A stretch of DNA of 64,000 nt from RPQJ01 sp963846885. GTDB taxonomy: Bacteria; Pseudomonadota; Gammaproteobacteria; Steroidobacterales; Steroidobacteraceae. Location: NCBI GenBank assembly GCA_963846885.1, contig CAWJXS010000020.1, positions 124,001-188,000 of the forward strand, given 5' to 3'. Shown one piece after another: positions 8,813 through 18,977 of the stretch. The notes under the pieces are model-generated. The model had not been told where the DNA came from and made no database searches. It worked only from the letters and a program-made list of their open reading frames with translations. The position numbers and the translations under genes were made by a program. Every line of letters starts with the position of its first letter. Position 1 is the first letter of the stretch.

Positions 8813-9991
8813 ATGAACTTCCCGGATTTCCTTGCGCCTTTCGATGCGAACCGGTTTCGCACGGAGTATTTCGGCAAGCGCCCGGTGCACATCAGCCGCG
8901 AAGGCCTGCGCGGCCCCAGTCTCCTGGGCTGGCCGCGATTCAACGAAGTGCTGGCCCTTGCGCCGTACTGGAACGAGGACACGCTCAAGGTCTTTTTCAG
9001 GAATCGCGCGGCGCTGCGCGAGAACTATTGCGACACGACCGACCTGCGGGCCGGCGAGCGCGCGCCCGCCAGCCCGGTGAAGGTGAAGGCGCTGATGGGG
9101 CTCGGCGCCAGTCTCGTCGCCAACCACGTGCACCGTGTCTGCCCCGAGATCGGCGCGGTTGCCCACATGCTCGAGCAGACATTTGCCGCGCGCGTCGCGG
9201 CCAACGTGTATTGCTCGTTCAAGGGCGTGCAGGCGTTCCAGACCCATTTCGACCTGCACGACGTGTTCGCGGTGCAGGCCGAAGGCGAGAAGACGTGGCG
9301 CGTCTACGAGTCGCGCGCCGATGCGCCGGTGCTGCCACTGCCGCCGGGCGACGAGATCGAGAAGTGGCTGATCGAATCGCGCGGTCGGCTGCTGTTTGAA
9401 GTGACCATGAAGCCGGGCGACATCCTCTACCTGCCGCGTGGCCAGTATCACGATGCGCTGACGGGCGCCGAGGCGTCACTGCACGTCACGTTCGGCGTTT
9501 CGCCGGCGACGGGCCTCGCCCTGTTCAAGCTGCTCGAGACCGCCGTCACGCAGGAATCCGCGTTCCGCGCCTACCTGCCCGATGCCCGCAACGAGGTCGA
9601 ATTGCGCGAGCGGCTGGCTGCACTGGCCGAACGGATCAAGGCGGTGGCGACGTCGCCGGCGTTTGCCATCGACGTGCTGAATCACCAGCGCGACCTGGGC
9701 CGCCCGCCCGCCCATTTCACCTTGCCGGCGCAGGCGAAGCCGGCCTGGTTTTCGGTGACGCGGCGGGCCCACGTCGCTCGCAGGGACCAGGGGTTCGCCG
9801 TCGTCTTCGATAGCGGGGAGATTCCGGTCGGGGCCACCTATCCCACGATGGAATGGGTCTTGCGGCAGCGCCTCTTTTCGCTCGACGACGCGGCCGCGCG
9901 GCAACCGAGCGTCGATCGCCTCGAGCTGCAGCGCGACATCGAGCGGCTCCAACGGGCCGGCATCCTCGAGCTGACCGAGATGCAGCAGTAA
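8813..9991 (+). CDS. JmjC-type cupin (2-oxoglutarate/iron oxygenase-like) protein
   Basis: A 392-residue protein with the layout of bacterial ribosomal-oxygenase-like cupins: an N-terminal segment ending in YFGKRPVHI, a JmjC barrel in the middle and a C-terminal helical dimerisation/winged-helix-like part. The probable iron ligands are in FQTHFDLHDVFAVQ (HxD) and in YLPRGQYHDALT (distal His). Known relatives hydroxylate ribosomal protein residues, but the substrate here cannot be inferred. The C-terminal part shows KPAWFSVTRRAHVARRDQGF and a leucine-rich end. Divergent from the sulfotransferase-like gene. Confidence 0.82.
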   Translation: MNFPDFLAPFDANRFRTEYFGKRPVHISREGLRGPSLLGWPRFNEVLALAPYWNEDTLKVFFRNRAALRENYCDTTDLRAGERAPASPVKVKALMGLGASLVANHVHRVCPEIGAVAHMLEQTFAARVAANVYCSFKGVQAFQTHFDLHDVFAVQAEGEKTWRVYESRADAPVLPLPPGDEIEKWLIESRGRLLFEVTMKPGDILYLPRGQYHDALTGAEASLHVTFGVSPATGLALFKLLETAVTQESAFRAYLPDARNEVELRERLAALAERIKAVATSPAFAIDVLNHQRDLGRPPAHFTLPAQAKPAWFSVTRRAHVARRDQGFAVVFDSGEIPVGATYPTMEWVLRQRLFSLDDAAARQPSVDRLELQRDIERLQRAGILELTEMQQ

Positions 9992-10009
9992 AGAGGGCCG
10001 ACGGATTTT

Positions 10010-11647
10010 GTGAGCGCGCTCACACTTCCCGAGGCGGCGCAGGTCAAGAATGCGACCCAGGGCCGCTTATCCACCTGGATGGATCGGACTCCACCAGGCA
10101 GGGGTATTGAGATGGATGGCAAGGTTCGCGAACTGGAGGATGTGCCTGAAAGCCGCGTGCCGCACCGGTCAGGCGCGGGCGGCGCGGTCATCCTGCGAGC
10201 CGAGCCCGGTTCCGCCATCGCAGCCGGCCTGCTGCTCGAGCTCAACGAGCGCGGTTTCCCGGCACGATTGCTGCAAAAGGACGAGTTGGCTCCTGCCAGT
10301 GCACGCGCGGTGCTGTGGTTGCTGGAACAGCGGTCCATGCTCGAGCAAATGCAGCGCGCCTGCGCCGCATCGCACGTGCCCAACCTGGTGCTCGCCGCGT
10401 CACGTTCGCTGGGCAGGGAGGTCCTGGAACACATCGACGATCGCGACGACGTCGCGAGCCTTGCCGACGCGCCCGAAGTCATCGTCTGGCGGCTGCGTCG
10501 GCTGTTGCAGCAAGCGTGGCGCCGCGCCCCCGACCTGGACGCACTGACCGGGCTGCTGTCGCGACGTGCGTACGCAGCGCATGTCGAGCGCACGGTGAGA
10601 TCACCCCCCGGCCGCGGCGTCACGGCATTGATCCACCTCGACGTCGACGGCTTCAAGCACCTGAACGACGAGCTGGGCCACCTGGCCGGCGACATGGCGC
10701 TGCGCGCTATCGCGGGCGCGCTGGTGCACGTGTTCGGACCCGACGACGTGATTGCACGCATCGGCGGCGACGAATTTTCGGTGCTGCTGACGCGCGCAGA
10801 CACGGAAACCCTGGTGCGCGCCGGAGAGGCCGGGCTGCGAGCCGTGGCCGCAACGCAGGTGCGCGCGCTGGGCGACCATCCACCGCTGCGGGCCAGTGCC
10901 GGCATGACGCTGGTGCGCCCGGGCGGGTCGGACACGCAGTTGATGTCCGAGGCCGACGTGGCGATGTACGAGGCCAAGGGCGCGGGTGGAAATCGCCTCG
11001 ATGTCTACCGCGAAGCGGCGCATGCCGGCGAGCCGTTCGGGCCCGACCTGCGCATGCGGCACTTCGAAAGCGCCACACGGGTGGCCACCGAGCGGCTGGT
11101 CGAGATGATCACGCTCAAGGGACGCCGGCTCATCGATGACGCCAAGCGCGAAGCCAACGTCTGTGCACTGACGGGCCTGTACAACCGCCGCTATTTCGAC
11201 CCGCAACTGCAGCGCGAGATCGAACGCGCACGCACGGAGGGGCGCGCGCTGTCGCTCACGCTGCTGGACATCGACCGCTTCCACGACATCAATGCCACGC
11301 ACGGCTGGCCCACGGGCGACCGCGTGCTACAGTCGATCGCCACGGTGCTGCGGTCGTCTGTGCGTGCCTCGGATTGGGTCGCGCGCTACGGGGGCGAGGA
11401 ATTCGTCATCGTGATGCCCGACACCGACGTCGCCATCGCCCGCGCGGTGGCCGAGCGGGTCCGCCAGGCTTTTGCGTCTACCGTCATCGACGGAGTCGAG
11501 GGCCAGCGAATCGCGGCTACCTTGAGCGCCGGCGTGGCAGCACTCACCGCGACGACCGCATCGGGAGTCGCCCTGGTGCAGCAGGCATCCAATGCCCTGA
11601 TGCAGGCGAAGACGTCCGGCCGCAACCGCGTCGAGCACGCGGCGTGA
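10010..11647 (+). CDS. tandem-GGDEF diguanylate cyclase-like protein
   Basis: Up to 545 residues with two complete GGDEF domains, likely making the second messenger c-di-GMP. The first signature, RIGGDEFSV, is encoded at 10763-10777 and lacks an RxxD inhibitory site (FGPDD at that place). The second, RYGGEEFVIV (11390-11404), has the I-site RASD just upstream. Each domain keeps the LDxDxFKxxND or LDIDRFHDIN metal/substrate pattern. The first about 180 residues resemble a degenerate receiver-like domain (AGLLLELNERGFPARLL). Start is uncertain: GTG 10010, ATG 10079 or ATG 10112 are possible. Its stop overlaps the GTG of the SOUL gene, implying translational coupling. Confidence 0.85.
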   Translation: MSALTLPEAAQVKNATQGRLSTWMDRTPPGRGIEMDGKVRELEDVPESRVPHRSGAGGAVILRAEPGSAIAAGLLLELNERGFPARLLQKDELAPASARAVLWLLEQRSMLEQMQRACAASHVPNLVLAASRSLGREVLEHIDDRDDVASLADAPEVIVWRLRRLLQQAWRRAPDLDALTGLLSRRAYAAHVERTVRSPPGRGVTALIHLDVDGFKHLNDELGHLAGDMALRAIAGALVHVFGPDDVIARIGGDEFSVLLTRADTETLVRAGEAGLRAVAATQVRALGDHPPLRASAGMTLVRPGGSDTQLMSEADVAMYEAKGAGGNRLDVYREAAHAGEPFGPDLRMRHFESATRVATERLVEMITLKGRRLIDDAKREANVCALTGLYNRRYFDPQLQREIERARTEGRALSLTLLDIDRFHDINATHGWPTGDRVLQSIATVLRSSVRASDWVARYGGEEFVIVMPDTDVAIARAVAERVRQAFASTVIDGVEGQRIAATLSAGVAALTATTASGVALVQQASNALMQAKTSGRNRVEHAA

Positions 11648-12267
11648 CCCGGGCACTGAGAATCGCGGCGTTCGCGGCCGTCGTTGCCGCGCTCATGAGT
11701 ACAACCGCCATGGCCATCGAAGAACCGGGCTTCAAGGTGCTGCAGCAGGACGGCGGCTTCGAGCTGCGCCAGTACGCGCCGTACATCGTCGCCGAGACCC
11801 GCGTCGAAGCGGGCTTCGAGGACGCGGGCAGCGTCGCGTTCCAGCGCCTGTTCCGCTACATCAGCGGCAACAACGTCGCGCAGCAGAAGATCGCGATGAC
11901 CGCACCGGTCACTCAGTCCCGCGGTGAAAAGATCAGCATGACGGCGCCGGTGTCGCAGGTGGCTGACGGCAACGCGTTCATCGTCGCGTTCACCCTGCCG
12001 TCGTCCTACACGCTTGCCACTGCGCCGAAGCCGCTGGACCGCACCGTGCAGATTCGCGCCGTACCGGCGCAGCTCGTCGCCTGCTGGCGTTATTCGGGCC
12101 GGTGGACGGCAGGCAACTTCAGTGAGCACGAAGCACTGCTGCGCAAGCGCATCGCAGCGCTTGGCCTCGTCGCTCGGGGGGATGCCGTGCTCGCGCGCTA
12201 TAATCCACCCTTTACGCCCTGGTTCATGCGCCGCAACGAGGTGTTGATTCCAGTCGCGTCGCGGTGA
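11644..12267 (+). CDS. SOUL family heme-binding protein, exported
   Basis: A 207-residue protein beginning GTG 11644, overlapping the previous stop by four bases. The N-terminus RALRIAAFAAVVAALMSTTA followed by MAIEEP is a signal peptide, so the product is predicted periplasmic. The body has the SOUL pattern GFELRQYAPYIVAETRV, RLFRYISGNN, KIAMTAPVTQ and a repeated KISMTAPVSQV, then YNPPFTPWFMRRNEV at the end. SOUL proteins bind heme in eukaryotes; in bacteria the role is unclear. It is coupled to both neighbours by stop/start overlaps. Confidence 0.88.
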   Translation: MTRALRIAAFAAVVAALMSTTAMAIEEPGFKVLQQDGGFELRQYAPYIVAETRVEAGFEDAGSVAFQRLFRYISGNNVAQQKIAMTAPVTQSRGEKISMTAPVSQVADGNAFIVAFTLPSSYTLATAPKPLDRTVQIRAVPAQLVACWRYSGRWTAGNFSEHEALLRKRIAALGLVARGDAVLARYNPPFTPWFMRRNEVLIPVASR

Positions 12268-13748
12268 AACCTGCCATGGACGACGCCCACCCCAGCCCCG
12301 CGGATTCTCCACGACGGCCGATCGCCGTGGTGCTCGGCGCCAGCGGCTACATGGGTTCCAATCTTGCGCCAGCGCTGGCCGCCCACGGCTGGCAGGTACG
12401 TGCGGTGGCGCGCAGCGCCGCCGTGCTCGAAGCGCGTGAATGGCCAGGCGTCGAGTGCTGGTCGGCCGACGTGCTGCACCCCGAGACGCTCGGTCCCGTC
12501 CTCGCGGGCGCGGACGTCGTCTACTACCTGGTGCACATGATGTGGACCGGCGGCGATTTCGTTCCAGTCGAGCGCAGGGCCGCCGAAAACGCGCGTAAGG
12601 CGTGCGAGGCCGCGGGCGTTCGCCGCATCGTCTACCTGGGCGGCATCATGCCGAAGGCGAAACGCTCCCGGCACATGGAAGGTCGGGCGGTCGTTGGCGA
12701 CGCACTGCGTGAGGGCCCGGTGCAGGTCATCGAATTGCAGGCGGCGATGATCGTGGGCCCCGGCTCGGCGGCGTTCGAGGTCATCCGCGACCTCGTCAAT
12801 CACCTGCCGCTCATGATCACGCCGAAGTGGGTGCGGCGACGCTCCACGCCGATCGCCCTCGAGAACGTGCTGACCTACACGATCGCAGCTGCAAACCTGC
12901 CGTTCGAAGGCAACAGGATCCTGGAACTCGCCGGGCCCGACGTGCTCACGTACCAGGAGATCATGGAGATCTACGGGGAATTCGTCGGCAAGAAGCCGCT
13001 GGTGATTCCCGTGCCGGTGCTCACGCCCACCCTTTCCAGCTACTGGCTGTATTTCGTTACCTCGGTGCCGCCCACCACGGCGATGTCGCTGGTCGAGGGG
13101 CTGTCGCACGACTACATCGGCGACGATCGCGAGATCCGCGAGCTGGTGCCGCAGCGGCTCCTCACGTTCCGCGAGTCCGTCGCCGTGACGCTGGAGGCAG
13201 AGAAGAACCACCGGACACCGGCACGCTGGGTGGAGGGGGCCATCGCCTGCCGCGACTGGAACCCGAGCTACTCGTTCTATGCGAAGAAATTCAGCGGCGA
13301 ACGCGAGACCAGCGCCTCACGCGAGTCGTTGTTCAAGGTGCTGCAGCAGTTCGGCAAGGACGGGGACTTCTTCTCGTATCGACCGCTGTGGTGGCTGCGC
13401 CGCGCATTCGACTGGCTGATCGGCGGGCCAAGCTTCCGGACGGGCCGACGCGATCCCGACACGCTGCGCATGGGCGACGTGGTGGACGGCTGGCGCGTGC
13501 TGGGCCTGAAGCCCAACGAGCGGCTGACGCTGTCGATGCTGATGCGCGCGCCCGGTTCGGGCCTGCAGGAGTTCGTGATCCGTGAGCGCGGCGACCGGCG
13601 CGTGGTCGAGCTCTGTGCGTACTGGCACCCGGCCGGGATCTGGGGCCTGATGTACTGGTACGCGCACCTGCCGCTCTACAGCCCGCTGGTGAACAGCGCC
13701 GTGAAAGAAATTGTCAGGCGGGCGGAAGCGCTCGAGGCTCGCACCTAG
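12264..13748 (+). CDS. NAD(P)-binding oxidoreductase with C-terminal DUF2867
   Basis: A 494-residue protein from GTG 12264 (overlapping the SOUL stop) or ATG 12276. Residues about 20-290 form an extended/atypical SDR Rossmann domain: IAVVLGASGYMGSNLAPAL, DVVYYLVHMMW, RIVYLGGIMP. The last about 160 residues match the DUF2867 pattern (VVDGWRVLGLKPNERLTL, AYWHPAGIWGLMYWYAHLP). Such proteins are annotated as NAD-dependent epimerase-like; the substrate is unknown. Third member of the GGDEF-SOUL-SDR row. Confidence 0.82.
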   Translation: MKPAMDDAHPSPADSPRRPIAVVLGASGYMGSNLAPALAAHGWQVRAVARSAAVLEAREWPGVECWSADVLHPETLGPVLAGADVVYYLVHMMWTGGDFVPVERRAAENARKACEAAGVRRIVYLGGIMPKAKRSRHMEGRAVVGDALREGPVQVIELQAAMIVGPGSAAFEVIRDLVNHLPLMITPKWVRRRSTPIALENVLTYTIAAANLPFEGNRILELAGPDVLTYQEIMEIYGEFVGKKPLVIPVPVLTPTLSSYWLYFVTSVPPTTAMSLVEGLSHDYIGDDREIRELVPQRLLTFRESVAVTLEAEKNHRTPARWVEGAIACRDWNPSYSFYAKKFSGERETSASRESLFKVLQQFGKDGDFFSYRPLWWLRRAFDWLIGGPSFRTGRRDPDTLRMGDVVDGWRVLGLKPNERLTLSMLMRAPGSGLQEFVIRERGDRRVVELCAYWHPAGIWGLMYWYAHLPLYSPLVNSAVKEIVRRAEALEART

Positions 13749-13882
13749 CCTGCGCCCAAGAGGATTCGGCGAGGGATCGGATTTCCGCCTCCGCTTACAT
13801 CCTGCAGCAGGCGGGCATCGCTGCCTCGTCGCACGAGGTGAAGATCTCCGACAGCGGGTTGAGCACCCGACCGCGGCTGGGA

Positions 13883-14125
13883 TCAGTGGGCTCGCGAGTA
13901 CGCGACCGCGACGATGCCGAGTTTCGATTCGACGCCCTGCAGGCACTCGAGCTCCGACTCGGTCAGCGCAACGGGCGCGAGTCCGGCGAGGACCGAGGCG
14001 TCCGCGACCGGACCTCCCGGTCCGTAGGCAAGGACGAAGTCGGCACCGAGTGCCGACTCGGTCTCCTGCACGAGGGCGATGCCCTTGCGGTCGAGGCGGG
14101 CCCAGTGCCATGCGCTGTCGTTCAT
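13883..14125 (-). CDS. hypothetical protein
   Basis: An 80-residue soluble acidic protein from ATG 14125 (MNDSAWHWARLDRKGIALVQ). It contains GPGGPVADASVLAGLAPVAL and an acidic segment TESELECLQGVESK. No domain recognised. It lies just downstream of the groEL terminator hairpin on the same strand, so it needs its own promoter. The start is chosen because upstream in-frame sequence runs into the terminator region. Confidence 0.4.
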   Translation of the reverse strand: MNDSAWHWARLDRKGIALVQETESALGADFVLAYGPGGPVADASVLAGLAPVALTESELECLQGVESKLGIVAVAYSRAH

Positions 14126-14215
14126 CGCTTCGTCACTCCTGACGCCATTGGCAGGATTATTCGCCGAGTTCCGCCCGCTGTCACGGGGCGGGACATCGAA
14201 CGGCCCGGTTGAACG

Positions 14216-14245
14216 AAAAAAGGCCCGGGAGTTGCCTCCCGGGCC
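14216..14245 (-). terminator. rho-independent terminator of groESL
   Basis: On the minus strand a perfect 10-bp GC stem (GGCCCGGGAG, loop GCAA, CTCCCGGGCC) is followed by six T residues. It lies about 100 bases past the groEL stop and fits a classic intrinsic terminator for groES-groEL. Confidence 0.85.
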
Positions 14246-14304
14246 TCTGTGTCGAACCACCCTCACCCGGCCTGACGGCCCCCCTCACCCGCCCTGTCGG
14301 GCGA

Positions 14305-14327
14305 CCTCTCCCGCTAAGCGGGAGAGG
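14305..14327. repeat. short hairpin repeat (REP-like) downstream of groEL
   Basis: CCTCTCCCGCT and AGCGGGAGAGG form an 11-bp inverted repeat with one base between the arms, flanked by CCTCACCC-type sequence at 14261-14290. Similar CTCTCCCGC hairpins are scattered in Xanthomonadales-like intergenic regions. It lies between the groEL stop and the terminator and may stabilise the mRNA 3' end. Confidence 0.6.
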
Positions 14328-14348
14328 TGAGGGAGCGAGGGACGGGCA

Positions 14349-15992
<1,644 letters not shown>

Positions 15993-16007
15993 GTCTATGT
16001 TCTCCGA

Positions 16008-16310
16008 TTACTTCTCAACGACGGCGATCACGTCTTCTTCACGCATGACGAGGTATTCCTCGCCATCGACCTTCACTTCCGTGCCGCTGTACTTGCCGAA
16101 AATGATGTGGTCACCCACTTTGATGTCGAGCGCGCGAACGTTGCCGTTCTCGAGGATCTTGCCTTTGCCGACCGCGACGACCTTGCCGCGGATCGGCTTC
16201 TCGGCGGCGCTGTCAGGGATAACGATGCCGCCCGGCGAGCGGGTTTCCGCATCCAGTCGCTGGATGATCACGCGGTCGTGGAGCGGGCGAATCTTCAACT
16301 TGTCTGCCAT
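16008..16310 (-). CDS. groES: co-chaperonin GroES
   Basis: A 100-residue co-chaperonin capping the GroEL cavity. It shows KIRPLHDRVIIQRLDAETRS, the mobile loop with GGIVIPDSAAEKP, the VVAVGKGKILENG core and KYSGTEVKVDGEEYLVMREE. First gene of the groES-groEL operon; a Shine-Dalgarno AACGGAG precedes the ATG at 16310. Confidence 0.99.
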   Translation of the reverse strand: MADKLKIRPLHDRVIIQRLDAETRSPGGIVIPDSAAEKPIRGKVVAVGKGKILENGNVRALDIKVGDHIIFGKYSGTEVKVDGEEYLVMREEDVIAVVEK

Positions 16311-16368
16311 TGCTGCAAACTCCGTTCTGGTTTGTTCAGCCGATTGAGGGATTCGGGGCGTGCTTTTG

Positions 16369-16395
16369 TTAGCACTCTCCCGACGCGGCTGCTAA
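16369..16395 (-). promoter_or_regulatory. CIRCE-like heat-shock operator
   Basis: TTAGCACTC, nine bases, GGCTGCTAA on the plus strand. The left arm matches the CIRCE consensus (TTAGCACTC-N9-GAGTGCTAA) perfectly and the right arm matches seven of nine. It overlaps the start region of the groES transcript about 59 bases before the ATG. CIRCE is bound by the HrcA repressor; no hrcA lies in this window. Confidence 0.8.
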
Positions 16396-16422
16396 TGATA
16401 GGCGCGACGCGCCGCTTTTCAA
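16395..16422 (-). promoter_or_regulatory. groES promoter
   Basis: On the minus strand TTGAAA, 16 bases, TATCAT lies directly upstream of the CIRCE-like operator. The -35 hexamer is part of CTTGAAA, which also resembles a sigma-32 -35 element, with CCTATCAT as a weak partner, so both vegetative and heat-shock polymerase could use it. Confidence 0.65.
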
Positions 16423-16673
16423 GTGCAACGTTAAGTGCGCGGCCAGCGAAATGATCTTCGTGCGCCGCTGGAACCGAGGCAGGAGTTAACATAACTCGAT
16501 GTTTGTAAACATTAATTTTACGGACGGTCAAAGCTGGACTCAGTCTTCGCGGCCTGCCGCCCACGCCGGGCTTGCAACCTGCCGCGCTTCACGCATCCCC
16601 GCCGGAACGTCGTGCGACCGGTGCGGTCCATGTATCTTGCCGCTCCGACGCCAACCGACGGACTCCCCTACCG

Positions 16674-18977
16674 ATGTCATCGACCCCTGCCCTGCCTGCG
16701 CGCTGGTTTGTCCGGCTGCTGGCCCTGCTGCTGCCGGCACTGACGGTCGCCCTGCCCGCTGCGGCTGCCGAAGACGAATTCCTGCCCGTGCGCTCGGCCT
16801 TCAAAGTCTCGCTCGCCGCCGAGCCGAACGTGCTGGTGGTCGATCTCGAGATCGCGCCGGGCTACTACCTGTATCGCGACCGACTCGGTTTCGAGTCCGC
16901 CACCCCGGGCGTCACGCTCGGCCAGCCAACACTGCCCGTCGGGCTTGATCACGAAGACGAGTTCTTCGGCAAGCAGGTCATCTATCGCGACATGGCGCGG
17001 GTGGGCGTGCCCGTCACCTTTGCCGGCGCCGCGCAGGATTTCGACGTCAAGGTGAAGCTGCAGGGTTGCGCCGATGCCGGCCTCTGTTACCCGCCGCAGA
17101 CCTGGACGTTGCGCGCCACGTGGCCTGCGGCCACGGCGGGCGATGCCACACCGGCGCCCGCGGCTGCGCCCTCTGCCGGCGCAAAGAGCGGCGGGCTCAA
17201 CCTGCGTTCGATCTTCGGCAGCGGCGCCAAGTCCGACGCCGACTTCCTGCCGGTGGACCAGGCCTTTGTGCTCTCCGCCGAGAGCACGGCGCGTGATCGC
17301 ATCCAGCTGCGCTGGGACATTGCCGACGACTACTACCTGTACCGCGACAAGGTGACCGTGAAGTCCCCGGCGACGGACGTGCAACTGGGCAAGCTGTCGA
17401 TTCCGGGCGGCGAATCCAAGCACGACGAGTACTTCGGCGAGCAGGTGGTGTTCCACGGCGAGATGGTCGCCGACCTGCCGGTCGCAGCAGCCGCCGGCGT
17501 CACGTCCGTGCCGCTCGAAATCAGCTACCAGGGCTGCGCCGACGCGGGGCTCTGCTATCCGCCCGTCAAGAAGACCGTGGTCGTGCAGCTGGCATCGACG
17601 ACGGCGGTCGCGGCGGCACCGGCGAGCGGCAACGCCGGGCCGATGCGCTCCGAACAGGACCTGCTCGCCGACAAGATCCGCGAAGGCAGCCTGCTCGCCG
17701 TCATCGGGTTGTTCTTCGTCGCGGGTCTCGGGCTCGCGCTCACGCCTTGCGTCTGGCCGATGGTGCCGATTCTCTCCGGCATCATCGTCGGCGCCGGCGC
17801 CGGCACGCCCGTCTCGCGCGGTCGCGCGTTCTCGCTCTCGCTCGCTTACGTGCTCGGCATGGCCTTCACTTACACGGTGGCGGGGGCCGCGTTTGCAGCC
17901 GCCGGACAGCAAGCCCAGGCGTTCTTCCAGGAGCCCTGGATGATCCTGCTCTTCGCGGGCCTCTTCGTGTGGCTCGCACTCGGCATGTTCGGCGTGTTCA
18001 ACCTGCAATTGCCTGCAGCGTTGCAGTCGCGGCTCTCGAACCTGAGCAACCAGCAGCGCCAGGGCACTCTGCTCGGCACGGCCATCGTGGGCGCGCTTTC
18101 CTCGCTGATCGTCACAGCCTGCGTGGCGCCGCCGCTCGTGGCTTCGCTCGCGGTGATCAGCCAGACCGGCGACGTGCTGCGCGGTGGTCTCGCGCTGTTC
18201 TCGCTGAGCTTAGGCATGGGTGCGCCGCTGCTGCTGATCGGCGCGTCGGCCGGTCAGTTCCTGCCCAAGGCCGGTCCGTGGATGGACACGGTCAAGCAGT
18301 TCTTCGGCATCATGATGCTCGGCGTCGCGATCTGGATGGTGGGCCGGATCCTGCCCGGGCCGGTGACGCTGGCACTGTGGGCGGCACTCGCGTTCATCAC
18401 GGGGTACTGGCTGCTGACCAAGGGCGGCGCGGGCAAGGCTGTGGTGGTGCGGCGGGCGCTCGGTGCGCTCGCGGCCATCTACGGCGTGCTGCTGCTGGTG
18501 GGCGCGCTCAGTGGCCGCAGCGATCCGCTGCAACCGCTGGCAGGTGTCAGCCAGTTGAGCTCGCCGGCGGCGGGCGGCGGCGAGAATGCCGAACATCACG
18601 GCGTCCCCTTCCAGCGCATCAAGAGCGTTGCCGATCTCGACGCGGCCATCGCGGCGGCGCAGGCGTCCGGCAAGACCGTGATGCTCGACTTCTATGCGGA
18701 CTGGTGCGTCTCGTGCAAAGAGATGGAGAAGTACACGTTCCCGGATGCTGCCGTGCAGGCGGCGCTCGCGAACACCGTCCTGCTGCAGGCCGACGTCACG
18801 GCCAATGACGACGTCGACCAGGCGCTGATGCAGCGCTTCGGCATCCTCGGTCCGCCCTCGATCCTGTTTTTTGGTCGCGACGGCGTCGAGAAGCCCGATT
18901 ACCGCGTCGTGGGCTTCAAGCCCGCGGAAGACTTCGCACCGCACATCCAGCAGGCCATCGGAAGCCCCTCGTCATGA
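16674..18977 (+). CDS. dsbD: thiol:disulfide interchange protein DsbD with duplicated N-terminal domain
   Basis: A 767-residue membrane protein carrying electrons from cytoplasmic thioredoxin to periplasmic thiol proteins. From ATG 16674 a signal peptide (about residues 1-27) is followed by two tandem alpha domains, each ending in the redox pair CADAGLCYPP (Cys132/138 and Cys288/294). Next come about eight transmembrane helices (345-600) with the key cysteines in LTPCVWPMVPIL and VTACVAPPLV, then a thioredoxin-like gamma domain with WCVSC (Cys678/681). E. coli DsbD is shorter (about 570) and has one alpha domain. The stop overlaps the TlpA-like start, so the two are coupled. Confidence 0.95.
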   Translation: MSSTPALPARWFVRLLALLLPALTVALPAAAAEDEFLPVRSAFKVSLAAEPNVLVVDLEIAPGYYLYRDRLGFESATPGVTLGQPTLPVGLDHEDEFFGKQVIYRDMARVGVPVTFAGAAQDFDVKVKLQGCADAGLCYPPQTWTLRATWPAATAGDATPAPAAAPSAGAKSGGLNLRSIFGSGAKSDADFLPVDQAFVLSAESTARDRIQLRWDIADDYYLYRDKVTVKSPATDVQLGKLSIPGGESKHDEYFGEQVVFHGEMVADLPVAAAAGVTSVPLEISYQGCADAGLCYPPVKKTVVVQLASTTAVAAAPASGNAGPMRSEQDLLADKIREGSLLAVIGLFFVAGLGLALTPCVWPMVPILSGIIVGAGAGTPVSRGRAFSLSLAYVLGMAFTYTVAGAAFAAAGQQAQAFFQEPWMILLFAGLFVWLALGMFGVFNLQLPAALQSRLSNLSNQQRQGTLLGTAIVGALSSLIVTACVAPPLVASLAVISQTGDVLRGGLALFSLSLGMGAPLLLIGASAGQFLPKAGPWMDTVKQFFGIMMLGVAIWMVGRILPGPVTLALWAALAFITGYWLLTKGGAGKAVVVRRALGALAAIYGVLLLVGALSGRSDPLQPLAGVSQLSSPAAGGGENAEHHGVPFQRIKSVADLDAAIAAAQASGKTVMLDFYADWCVSCKEMEKYTFPDAAVQAALANTVLLQADVTANDDVDQALMQRFGILGPPSILFFGRDGVEKPDYRVVGFKPAEDFAPHIQQAIGSPSS

